64,000 nt of DNA, from the NCBI GenBank assembly GCA_030704615.1, contig CM060733.1, positions 12,338,001 to 12,402,000 of the forward strand, read 5' to 3'. The notes beneath the pieces are model-generated. The model was not told where the DNA came from. It saw only the letters and a list, made by a program, of their open reading frames with translations, and did no database searches. Positions within the stretch are counted from its first letter, which is position 1. Each line of letters starts with the position of its first letter. This document shows, in pieces, positions 1-10,604 of this stretch. Position numbers and translations under genes: made by a program. The DNA is from Takakia lepidozioides. Its lineage: Eukaryota > Streptophyta > Takakiopsida > Takakiales > Takakiaceae.

Positions 1-3000
1 GCACATACACCTAGATTGAGGCACATCCACAATTTTGTATTAGATGAATTGCAATCACAAATTTTGAAAAGGATCTTACCAGTTTAGCATAAGACATAGA
101 GTCAATGACATGCTTGATCGATTCCAAGGGTTGGTAATGCCGGGAAGTATCTGCTCCATTCCACCAAACACATACGTAAAGCAATGATTAAATTAGTAGC
201 ACCATGAAATCCACAAGGAGGTGACTCATTCACATACTTTAATGAAACAGCTGCATAGGGCCAAAAGAAGTGACAAATGAGAGAAAAACAGAATGCGTTG
301 CTACTGTGGTCGAAGGGATGCCAATTTAATAAGTGGAGCTACCCTACACGGGAAGGTCAATCTTATCGTATCTGTATATCTCTTTCCCATTGCATCATTT
401 TCATTGAGAAAGCCTGCTTCAATGTGTTTACAAAGCCTCCTAGACTAAGCAAAAAGAAATACAACAACAATAAAATAAATCTCATGAAGAGAGCATCTCT
501 GCATCTCTTTCAGTACTATTCTGGCAACTTTAGTGAGAGAGAGAGTAGAGCATACCAATCAGGAGTCCACGGTAGGCAAAGCGAGGATAGTCTTCGATTA
601 CCCAAGGAGTGCTATCTATCTGTATGGTTCGTGTTGTAAAGTTGAAGGCCGACAGCTGACTGAATGTCTACACACAGAGACATCAAAATTCATTCTTCAC
701 TAGCTACTCTCCCATGGTCTGCTTTTCTCAGATCCCAGGGAATTTTCTATTTGTATCAACCCATTAACTCTATCTACTGATGTACTTGGAAAATGATGTC
801 CAAGAAATATGGTCTTATCCCATCAAACCCTCTTAATCCTTGCCACAATTGGCATAAAGCTTCATTCGCAGGTTGCTTTGTGCAGTTGGAAAGAAGAGGT
901 CCAACCATGTTGGTTATAATGGGTGGGACCATTGCAACTGCAAGGGACGGTGCATTTCTTCACATACGCAGACCATAAATGCAGCTCAGGTTACATCTCA
1001 AAAAGAAGCAACCAAATTTTGGGCATTTAGGTACTGCTCTCCAAGCTGAAATAACTGTCTTCCTTCATGAAGTGCCTCCCCAAAGCAGGGGTCAATGAAG
1101 GCACTGCCGAGCCCCCTAGCTCTTTGCAGGGCCTCTCAAACTTGTGTTACATGACTTCCTGTTCTCCCCTGGACCCAGTGTCGGACTAAATTAACGGTAA
1201 CTATATATGAATTCTACATCCTGTAGGAAGCATTTACCAGGGAAGATGACTGTGTGCGCTTTTTGTTAAAGATTGATAAATAGAGATTGAATAGGAGCTC
1301 CTTCACCACGTCACGAGTGTGTGCTATGCATAGCCCGCTTGTGGAATAAGTGATTGAGATCTGGTTTCAGAGAGAGAATATATATCGATATTGATAACTA
1401 CATAAGGTGATTATCTCGATCAACCAAACCATCCAGACAAGCAGAGATCTCTATTTCACAAGTAGCAGCAGAGAAAAGGTACCTCAAGCCCCCGCAATGC
1501 TCCATACACAGTCGCCGCCTGCCAGCACACCTCCCCTCTTAAGTCCCTCTCTCCCTCGATATAATGTGACTGGAATAGTCACAGCTGCCGCCAAATTGGG
1601 GGCCACGGCAGCATTGCTGCAGTCAAATTATATTTCCTAACAAATTATCCATAGTGCGTCGCATAAACATTCCAGTCCCTGTAATGGTTTGGGCTGTGCA
1701 AGAGCTCTGTAGAAAATTTGACCAAGTATTCATAAAACACCCCACAAGCGACTTCACAAGAGTTGCTATGCGGCTTGGACTACGCCATCAAGGGAATGGC
1801 CAAGCTTCGCAGGGAATGATTCAATTCTCTCTCTCCCTGCCTCTCTTGCATACACCACGAGTCCGTCGTGTTAGTAACCAACTAGATCACTAGAAAAGCT
1901 ATCATTATTTTTGACCGTTGAGACCTCTCATACTGAGATGGTCACCCAAGCAGGACTGATTAAATATTTCCAGGAGGATTGCAGGGGTATGATGTGTATT
2001 CAACGGTAAAGCGGTTCATCCATGAGGCATTCTGAGAATGCGTATGAACATTGCAGAAGCAATGCCCCAAGCACCCTTCTCCTCTTTTCTACCTGGCCTG
2101 AGCACATCTTTTCAGTTGAGAAAGGGAGAATCAAAGACAAAAAATGTAAATACTGGTCCAATGGTAGTCATCATACCTGAAGCAAGGCAGACATGGGATT
2201 TTCAGGGTCAGGTACTTGCAGAGTGTATGATTCGTCAACTTCATATTGCAGCTGCAGATGGATACAACAATAGTTGATGATAACAGGGATATACCTCCAC
2301 AAAGTGACTAAACTCCAAGTTGATGACATTTTGTTTCTCTGTAAATTCAGACTACATGGGTTGGAACCAGAGCAGCGAGTTCTGGACAAGTATGGAGATT
2401 CAGCTAACCAACCCAAAGTCTTTTTCAAAAGCCCATGATGTAATCACTCACCTGTCTTGCAAACATGGGCATGGCAAATCTGGGTGCTTTATATGGTCAT
2501 ATTTCAAAGGCTTGCATTGTTACATTTTGCTTCTGCGTTCACGTGGACCACAGATAATATCTTCTCTGGCGATCTTCATTTCCGATTCACATATGTTCTA
2601 GGATTTGCTTGAGGTTGAAGCAGGTCCTTAATTTCAGTGGGGGTGAATTAACAAGTCTGTTCAGACATATGTACGCAAAGTGGATGCATTTGAAGAGAGA
2701 GAGATGACGCCTGTCTGAAGATAGAAGTTGGTGCAAATAAGAGCCTCTTCCCCTTGCGTGTATTGCTCCCTAACGGGAGTGGCAGGATCTATCTACCAGG
2801 TGACTAGTTGTCCGCTTTCAATCTTGTGTTTATTGAGAATGAGTGCTGTAAGGGATCTGATATCAGTTAAATGTAAGGCAAGACATATTGTTGTGGGGAA
2901 GTTTTACGTCTTGTTACAAATTATAAATATTGTGGCCATGGCCACCGCCTCTACACCATTTCAATGTACTAATTGCGAATTGGAACAATACCATCACATT

Positions 3001-3608
3001 TCCAAAGACTTGATCCTCTGTCTTTTCAAGGAACCAGGGACGAATCCAATGCAAATTGCCTGTTCAATAACACAGCACACATGGTCGCCTCACATTTCGA
3101 TTATCGACAGGAAGACTAGAAACTCAGTGCAGCATTTGTCCCCAGGTTTATTTCTTAAAAGAATTGTTCCAGCGGTCTTGCGCTAGCGTCTTGGAAATGG
3201 ATGGTCTATGGAAATTACCTCTTCATCTGAGCTGTCCAGGCTCACAACTAATTTCTTCAGAAGAGCGGCATCGCTGAATTCGCCCTTGAACAACACATGC
3301 TGCTTGAAGATGATATCAGAATACCGCAAGAAGGCCCCAGAGAGAGTCTTTGGCGGTTCGTCATCTGCAGACACAAAGTCGAAATCCTTGGCCAATGTGA
3401 GAGTGTCCCACCCACTCGTTGCACTGGCTGGCATGGGCCAAATGAGCACACTTTCTTGGACTACAGAGTTGAGCGAGGGCCTTTCAGCATGTCGGTCAGT
3501 GGGCTCGCTCAAAACGTACTCGTACTTGCCATTTGCTGCCACCCCCTTGATGGCCATAGCTGCCAGCACGAGAGCTAGCTCCACTGCCAGAGCTTGAACT
3601 TGCCTCAT
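1..3608 (-). CDS. HEXO: beta-hexosaminidase (HEXO-like), N-terminal part, five exons, cut by the window edge
   Basis: Glycoside hydrolase family 20 enzyme that removes terminal N-acetylhexosamine from N-glycans; plant members act in vacuole, wall or plasma membrane. Exons on the minus strand, each bounded by GT-AG: 3219-3608, 2177-2251, 1483-1518, 556-667, 80-150. They join in frame to about 228 residues. ATG at 3608 is followed by a hydrophobic signal peptide (about residues 1-25), then the GH20 N-terminal domain with WPMPASA and DESYTLQV. The 36-bp third exon encodes AATVYGALRGLE, the fourth TFSQL...PRFAYRGLLI and the fifth DTSRHYQP...MSYAKL, all landmarks of plant HEXO proteins in the right order. 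The next exon (NVLHWH region) and the catalytic HxGGDE lie beyond position 1. Reading frame is intact in what is visible. The small exons were found by matching family landmarks by eye, so exon edges rest on splice consensus. Confidence 0.92.
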
Positions 3609-3696
3609 CTCTCACTGCTGACAACTCTGGAATATGGGTTACGACTTACGACTCACGAGGCGCTTGATTGCCTCTTACACATTAGAGTCCAGCGCA

Positions 3697-3706
3697 GAAT
3701 ATATAG
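3697..3706 (-). promoter_or_regulatory. candidate TATA box of the beta-hexosaminidase gene
   Basis: Read on the minus strand the sequence is TCTATATATTC, about 90 bp upstream of the HEXO ATG at 3608. This spacing suits a TATA box with a 5' UTR of roughly 60 bases. Position and consensus are the only evidence. Confidence 0.4.
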
Positions 3707-3719
3707 ACTGTCGAAGAAG

Positions 3720-5895
3720 ATTACTTTGTAATCACAGCTTCCTCGTGGACTGTAGCACGGATGGAATATGGCGTTTGGCTCCCCAGTTTCCACAGTCCGA
3801 GAGTGTCTTCTAAGTATGCGCAATACGGAGTCAAATTAGAGAGAATGTCGAGGGCCATTCCTTCCATTCCTTCACTCTTACGCCGAAGGCTGGGGAGCCA
3901 AAATCCATACTCCATATAGAGGCCAGCCAATCTCTTCTCCTCAGAAGTCCTTCTCGAATCTCCACCTGCCATCCGTTGTCAGACTCTGACACGGCCAAAG
4001 TGAGGCAGGCTCGTACATGCAAGGGTGTTGAAGACGCTTCTCCAGGTGCTCGGGGTTCAAATCCTTATGGCCTGGATACTCCTGTTGGGTTCTTTCTTCT
4101 TTCCCTCTTTTGCAAGGCCGTCGCAAAATCCCCATTGGCACCTGATCCTGGCTCGGCAAGGTGACGAGTCTGCGTCGACGTGAAGCTATCACCATCATTC
4201 TGGAAACGACACTTCAAGAATAGTAAGTCTGAAGCATCGCTTCACGCTGGTTTGCTTCTCGTGACTCTGACAATGTTTTTCTCATGTGGGTAGTTCGATG
4301 AAGCTTTCGATCACAGTGACCGGAGTTACCACTACGTGTACGTTTATCGTGGAATAACTTAAGGACACTTGGGTGATTTCATGACCCATCAAAGGGTACC
4401 GGAACTTCTTTGGACGCTGACAAGAACACCCTGCCCTTGGCAACTTTGAAACGTTTACGACAAGCGGAGGGACTATAAGTGGTAAGGAAAATTTGACAAT
4501 TGACTTTCCACCCTTCTGCTGATGTGATGAGCATCAAAGGGTTCATTTTCTTCCCATGTTTCTGTGAGCGTGACTCGTTTAATCTGCGTAGTCTGAATGA
4601 TATAGGTCAACTCCCTCAAATTGATCATCTGTCACAATGATATATCAGAACTAACTTATATCCAGATCACGAGAAGCCACATGAAAGTTCGTTAATATTG
4701 GTCAACAAACTTCAAAAATTGCATCGATACATGCTCTCTCGTCTCTCTTGGTCGCACCCAACCACCTCGATCACCATAAACTCCAAAAATTTCTTTGAAA
4801 CCTCGAGTCGAGTGCTAGCAATTCAATATCCGAGAGTGTTTTCCCCTTTTCTTTTCTAACTTCAGCATCAATCTAGTTCCCTCGAAGACCACAAATCCTC
4901 TTTCAGAGTCCACGATGCAAATAACCATGGCACCCGTTAGCCGTGGCTGTCGGCAAGCTGCATGGAGGAAGAAGATGAGGCACCAAAGAAATTTTTGCTC
5001 TAGCTAGTTGTAGCATGGACTCATCGTGGTGTTCAAGAGCTTTTTGATACATCCCCCACTAGATCAATCCACGGACCCCTGATAAACCCCGGTGCTACTG
5101 TAGTTCTGCAGATTTAAAATCTGCAGCCTCAGCGCCCAGGACCACCCATGTACTGCAATCAGATCGTTGTGGTTATAATACTCCTCTCCGCAACCTGCAG
5201 CATCAAACCGATGTAAATTGACAAATAACAGCGACGAAGCCGCAGAATCGCTTCTACCAGTTGATGATCCCCCGGATCAAGATCTTCAGTCTAACGCAAA
5301 TCTCTCAACTCACCGGTGGTGAGCAGTCTTGGTATGGCGACTCGGTCATCCGTCTAGAGTTGTATGGTGGCCAGCAAGGGTGGTGAATCCTTGACACACC
5401 AGCACAACCCTGAACTAAAAGACCACTACTCTGCACCTCCACAATAAGCCGATCACCGGTCTCATGTCGTAATCCTACTTGACATTCTGTTCTTTGACTT
5501 CCGATTATACATGTACCGATTCTAGTTGAATTGTTCAAAGAACACGGCAAGACTTGGGAACTAATAAGTCATGTTCGAAAGAAGAATGAATCCTGTGAAC
5601 ACACTGAAATGTGTTGTTGGCAGGCTGACTAAGAACGAGACTCTTTTGAACGAGAGAGAGTTGGAGAGTTCAGAGCGGGTGTGCGAGGAAGCTTCTCCGA
5701 GACACTTATGAAATAATGAGAAGATCACTTATTCCAGTCGATCATCCAGCAGACGTTCATTGGTGGGGGTTGAGTGTGGGCATGTGCAGGCAGAAGGTCA
5801 TCCAAAATGGATGGATGCTGTCCAGGGCTGTGGTCTTCTCTTGACAGTGCAGGGGGGCAGCGAGCAGCAGGACCTCGGCAGCTTGATGGGCGGCC
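3720..5895. other. intergenic region between divergent HEXO and TOD1/MUCI70-like genes
   Basis: The two flanking genes point away from each other, so this 2.2-kb stretch holds both promoters and 5' UTRs. Short open frames on both strands match no family I recognise, and the frames at 5725-6158 on the minus strand are the reverse of the TOD1-like gene start. Apart from the SINE-like fragment near 4 kb I see no coding or repeat structure. Confidence 0.5.
3990..4070 (+). repeat. possible tRNA-like (SINE) fragment
   Basis: A perfect RNA polymerase III box B consensus, GGTTCAAATCC, lies at 4054-4064. A weak box A-like stretch is centred near 3995-4005, about 50 bp upstream, as in tRNA-derived SINEs. 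No cloverleaf could be drawn and no poly(A) tail or target duplication was seen. Confidence 0.25.
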
Positions 5896-7659
5896 ATGAG
5901 CTCTGGACTGGGGAGGGCTTCGAGTGGCCGCAATGGAGGAATGGCTTGCGGGGTAGCAGGGATCTGCGGGCGAGTGCGATGGAAGCAGGCCAAGAAGGAG
6001 AGGGAGAGAGACAAGGAGAAATGGAGCTCCAGGATGAGCGCATCCAGCATACCAGGCAGCAGGCATGCTGGCCTCTGGGCTGCGGTGGTCATTGCATCGC
6101 TCTCGCTCTTGGTGGTGATCAGTAATGCAAGCCTGATCGCGTCGCACTTCGCGAGCAAGGAGGCGAAGGCGAGGGAGACACCGGTGAAGGTTGTGGGAGG
6201 ACGAGAGGGGCTGTCTGCAAACCTACGGGCGCAGGGGAGGGGGATGAAGCTTGAGACTATTGAGAGTTTGGAGTCGAGTCACGGAAGAGGAGGGTACTCA
6301 CTGAAGCCTCTGCCACCGTCTTTGAGCTTCTCTGCGATTAATACACCTCCGCGTCCGCATCCTTGCCGCGGGTTCACTCTCCCACCTCCACCTGCCGACA
6401 AGAAGAGAACAGGTCCTCGTCCTTGCCCTGTTTGCTATCTCCCTGTGGGTTTGGCGATGCAACAGATGCCGGCTGCTCGACACTTTGTCTCCCCTGTTCT
6501 GAAGCACCTGAGTTATGTGAGTGAGCCTGAGGCTGCGGTGCCTTCTATCGTTGGGGCTTCCGGATCTGCTTTTGGGGGCTACCCCACACTAGAGGAGCGG
6601 GAGCAAGCGTTCAAGGTTCAGGAATCGATGCACGTACATTGTGGGTTTGTGAAAGGGAGCACGCCGGGCGTTGGAACGGGGTTCGATATTGATGAAGACA
6701 ATCTGCTGGAGATGGAACAATGCCATGGAATTGTGGTAGCTTCGGCCATATTTGGAAATTACGATCAGCTCCAACAACCCAAGAACATCAGTGAGGAGGC
6801 CAAGAACATGGTATGTTTCTACATGTTTGTTGATGAGGAGACGGAGATTTCCTATGAAGAGTATTCAGATTTCCAGAGCACTAAGAAGGTTGGGCTATGG
6901 CATATTGTCTTGGTTCGAAACCTGCCCTACACTGATTCTCGCCGCAATGGCAAGATCCCCAAGCTCTTACTCCACCGACTTTTCCCCAACGCTCAATTCT
7001 CTCTTTGGGTAGATGGAAAACTCGAGCTTATTATGGACCCCTTTCAAATCCTCGAGAGGTTTTTGTGGCGATCAAATGACACTTTTGCTATTTCTCAACA
7101 CTATAGGCGCTTTGATGTCTTCGCGGAGGCTGAAGCCAATAAAGCTGCAGCCAAATATGACAATACCTCCATTGATGCACAAATCGAGTTCTATCGGGGA
7201 GAGGGTATGATGCCATACAGCTCCGCAAAGCTTCCAATAACCAGTGATGTACCTGAAGGTTGTGTTATAATACGGGAGCACACCCCCATTGCCAACCTGT
7301 TCTCGTGCCTGTGGTTCAATGATGTTGATAGATTTACTCCCAGAGATCAACTTAGCTATGGCATTGTGCGTGATAAGCTTATGGCAAACGTTCCCTGGCG
7401 CATCAACATGTTCTTGGATTGTGAACGCCGGAACTTCGTGGTCCAGGCCTACCACAGGGATTTGCTCGAACACAGGGCAGCCTTGGGGAGCTTGACAAGC
7501 TCGGGAACAGAGGGAACATCCGTGGGAGAGGTGCGAAGCGCACCATCAACCACCACAAACATCACTATGTCTAAGTCTGTTGTGAAGCCCCGCGTTTCGG
7601 TAAGGAAGGTTTCTTCTAGGCATAGGAAAGAGGGTCGTGGGAGGCACAATGGGCATTGA
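5896..7659 (+). CDS. TOD1/MUCI70-like putative glycosyltransferase (DUF616), single exon
   Basis: 587-residue intronless protein of the plant DUF616 family. Named Arabidopsis members are MUCI70, involved in seed-mucilage and wall polysaccharides, and TOD1, reported as an alkaline ceramidase. I infer a Golgi type II membrane protein. Residues about 57-80 form one transmembrane segment after a basic N-terminus. A Pro-rich stretch with PPPADKKRTGPRPCPVCYLP follows. The catalytic region, about 220-520, contains GYPTLEER, HCGFVKG, GFDIDEDNLLEME, GIVVASAIFGNYD, FVDEET, NLPYTDSRRNGKIPKLL, LWVDGKLEL, ISQHYRRFDVFAEA, DVPEGCVIIREH and MFLDCERRNFV. The C-terminus is Ser/Thr/Arg-rich. An in-frame stop lies 12 bases before the ATG, fixing 5896 as the first possible start. 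Length suits MUCI70-type proteins. Which of the two named functions applies cannot be told from sequence. Confidence 0.94.
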   Translation: MSSGLGRASSGRNGGMACGVAGICGRVRWKQAKKERERDKEKWSSRMSASSIPGSRHAGLWAAVVIASLSLLVVISNASLIASHFASKEAKARETPVKVVGGREGLSANLRAQGRGMKLETIESLESSHGRGGYSLKPLPPSLSFSAINTPPRPHPCRGFTLPPPPADKKRTGPRPCPVCYLPVGLAMQQMPAARHFVSPVLKHLSYVSEPEAAVPSIVGASGSAFGGYPTLEEREQAFKVQESMHVHCGFVKGSTPGVGTGFDIDEDNLLEMEQCHGIVVASAIFGNYDQLQQPKNISEEAKNMVCFYMFVDEETEISYEEYSDFQSTKKVGLWHIVLVRNLPYTDSRRNGKIPKLLLHRLFPNAQFSLWVDGKLELIMDPFQILERFLWRSNDTFAISQHYRRFDVFAEAEANKAAAKYDNTSIDAQIEFYRGEGMMPYSSAKLPITSDVPEGCVIIREHTPIANLFSCLWFNDVDRFTPRDQLSYGIVRDKLMANVPWRINMFLDCERRNFVVQAYHRDLLEHRAALGSLTSSGTEGTSVGEVRSAPSTTTNITMSKSVVKPRVSVRKVSSRHRKEGRGRHNGH

Positions 7660-10604
7660 GAGATCTAGAGCTTCCAACTTTTCTCCCCAATTGGTCCAGC
7701 CATAGCTCAGCAAGTGAGTAAGCTTAGTAAGACAAGCAGCCATCTCTTTACTCTGAGGTGTGTGCACTACAGCACACTAGATAATTGAAACTCTGTTCTT
7801 TTACTAAGCTCTTGACAGAGCAGCGACTAGCATGTTCCTTGCTGACACATGCTACTTGACAAAGATGGCCTCCCTTGTACATTATAAAAGTGGATCGCAT
7901 TCTTTGAGAAGCAATACTAGCTTAAAAATTTTCATAGGGCTCACTGTAGTTACCTTCATTCACTATTCTTTGGGAATTGGATAACAACCCATCTCGGCAG
8001 GCAACTGTTGTCAGATGCAATATATGATCTGAATCTCGTTAGAGGTAATTCTTGACCTGATCTGGCTTGGGCATATCAGCAGATGCTCTGTACTTTGAAT
8101 AGTGTCTAGTTGCTAACAAGCAATGATATGACCTCGAGAGAGCTAATTCTTATTTCGAGTTACACATTGGGCTTTGGCATATCAGCAGATGCTCTGTACA
8201 CTTTGAATAATGCCTATTTGCCAACAAGCACGACTTGTATTGGCATTTGTCAGGAACTCATTTTGTGATAAAATGAAACCACATGCTTTTGCAGGGTTCG
8301 GACACTGTCATTCTCTGTCCACCGTTGGGCTGTGTGATGATGTTGTATACACATACATGCACTATTAATCATGCACAGGCTGTTGTTAGTGAAGTTTGAT
8401 TTTGGGCATGTCTTCTTCCCTTGCCCACGAAGGAAGTGAGTGTAGGGGATGTACTCATAAGTGTCATTTCTGCTCTCGCACAGATCTGGTAGTGTTGTGG
8501 CTGAGTTGGGTGTCAAGCACAGTTTGAAACTCTTGTAGCTATCGCACAGCCTACTCTGTTACAAGTGTGATTTGAAAACTCTTGCTGGCCCTGAAAACAT
8601 TATTAGTCAGCCCCCACTTCCTTTGTCTTCCCCCACTTCCTTTGTCTTCCCTCTCCTTTGTCAAGTAAGTTCATAAGACTTCCCATTCTTTTCTCGGCTC
8701 CTACTTTGCTCAAAATCCTGACCATGGCCTTTTGTTGTCCAAAACTTCACCCCCCCCCCCCCCCCCACTGAAACCTTCCGGGTGCCATTGATAACTTTTT
8801 TTAATTGGCAGCCACTTACCATATGTGTCCAGGGAAAATTAATTACTCAAATCCACTGAAGGAAATGTAAGAGTACAATGGTTGATACTCACCAGTTTCA
8901 AGCAGCCTGCAAAACTGAGAAACACAAGCCTACATTTTGCTATGTACCATGGCCTGCCCACAGCTCTTCCCCAGCTGCTGCATGCAATCAGGCCTCGCCA
9001 TGCAACATACGAGGGGCTGCCAAACTGCCCAATGGGCTTCCTTTTTGGCCTCCAAAGAGACGAGGGATATGGACGCCAATGAATCCTCTTGGCACCTCTG
9101 TAGGTGGACAAACTGCATCCTCGGCATCATACCCACAGCTCAGACATATGGCTCCCTCTTGCAGATAATGAAACCCAACCCCAAATCATTAGCACTGGCC
9201 AAAACCGTGTGGACTCTCCCCTGTTAGAGGATGGTGGCGTCAGGTTGATTCTACCAATTAGACCAAAAACAAAGATTAACACAATTACCACTGGTTTCCC
9301 TGAGTTGCTCATTGCAAGAGTCATCATGGGGATGGAACAACGGGAGTGGTTGAGACAGAAAGAAATGTTACCTCTGCTTGACATAGAGACCTATTGAAAT
9401 CCTGCAATGCACAACAGCAGCACTTTCAAGAGGAGGATTTAAATGAGCACTCACAACCAGGCTTGATTCTTGCCCAATCTTCCAGTAATGGCTAGGTAAT
9501 GACACCAAGAGCTAATTTGGGACAATGCATTACCATTGCTGGCTGGACCAGTCTTGTTCATTCTGAATTGGGTGCAGAGTTTGTTTGCCTGGATGCCATG
9601 GAACTCAGAAGTGAACAAGGAAGATTAGATGAAAGAAATCTCATTCTGAGGACACAGTATACACTAATGACCCCTGTGAACAATGGGTACAACCTCCTTC
9701 CAGAGCCAGTTATGGGTGTAAGCCCAGCAAGCACAAGGCTTGCCAACAGCCAACCAGAATCCAGTTACAGGGAGCTGAGTATTGGATGTTCAAGCTGATG
9801 CAGAGATCACGCTAGAAAACACTATGTTGTCTCCAGCACTGTTGTAGTCCCCAATTTGGCCACAGATGTTACACTGGTAGCCAGTTTAGGAAAGGCCAGT
9901 TTAAAACAAAACTTACTATGTCCCCAGGAGGCCCTGAGACAACAGTACGACATCCATTCTGACTTACAAGGAGCAGAAATAGAAGGAAGAAATTTACTGT
10001 GATGTGAGAAAGAACTTGACAAGTATGACGTGCCCTGTATCTGTGAGCTCATACGTCATAGTGAGTGAAGCCCCAATGACAAATAATGATGCCAGCAATG
10101 ACACATAAATACACTGCTCAGGCAGTTCTCAGCTCACTTCAATTCTTCTACAGTGAAATTGTAACTTTGCTTTAACATTTTGAAGCTTCTAATCGAGGGC
10201 TTTCCTTTCCTTCCACTTCTTTGAAGTTGGAAGTCTGCCTTTGTAAGCCAGGCGGCAATCTATCCCTGAGCTGTAATCAGGCAGCATCTGAAATCCTATT
10301 GTGAATCACCACCTAACAACAGTCGTAATTTGATCTTATAAGAGTTACTACAAGTTCTCTAAAAAGGGGTTCGGTTCTTTGCAGAGAAGAGTGCGGCTCA
10401 ACCTGAGAGTCTCCACTTGCATCCCCATTAAAGTTGCACCCTACACTGACTTCTCATACTCTCTCTTGGTCATACTGTAACAGTGCTGTTGCAAGGCACT
10501 AGACTAGAATTATACAATGGTGGTCAATTGGCAATTGACTCCAGAAACATTTTCGTTCCCCAAAACCTGTGTCGTAAAGTTACAGTTGCATCTACGAACA
10601 AGGA
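7660..10604. other. convergent intergenic region, 3' ends of TOD1-like and copper ATPase genes
   Basis: Both neighbours read into this 2.9-kb stretch. It contains a direct duplication at 8041-8235, a short pyrimidine tandem repeat near 8611-8660 and a run of 17 C at about 8750-8766. The overlapping open frames at 8839-9397 on both strands have no recognisable domain and no consistent codon pattern, so I do not call a gene. Confidence 0.5.
8041..8235. repeat. tandem duplication, about 106-bp unit, two copies
   Basis: GCATATCAGCAGATGCTCTG at 8071-8090 recurs at 8177, with matching flanks (AGAGSTAATTCTT before, CTTTGAATARTG after). Offset is 106 bp with a few substitutions. It lies in the 3' flank of the TOD1-like gene and has no apparent coding role. 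Confidence 0.7.

Noticed and set aside
1015-1160. Minus-strand frame reading EALQRARGLGSAFIDPCFGE in HEXO intron 3-4
   Set aside because: It interrupts no HEXO homology, has stops on both sides and matches no family I know; left as intron sequence, perhaps an old repeat.
3208-3597. 129-codon plus-strand frame opposite HEXO exon 1
   Set aside because: It is the antisense shadow of an exon whose minus-strand protein matches beta-hexosaminidase and joins correctly to four further exons.
5725-6158. Minus-strand frames of 133-140 codons near 6 kb
   Set aside because: They overlap the start of the TOD1/MUCI70-like gene and have Pro/Ser/His-rich composition expected from the reverse of its GC-rich 5' end.
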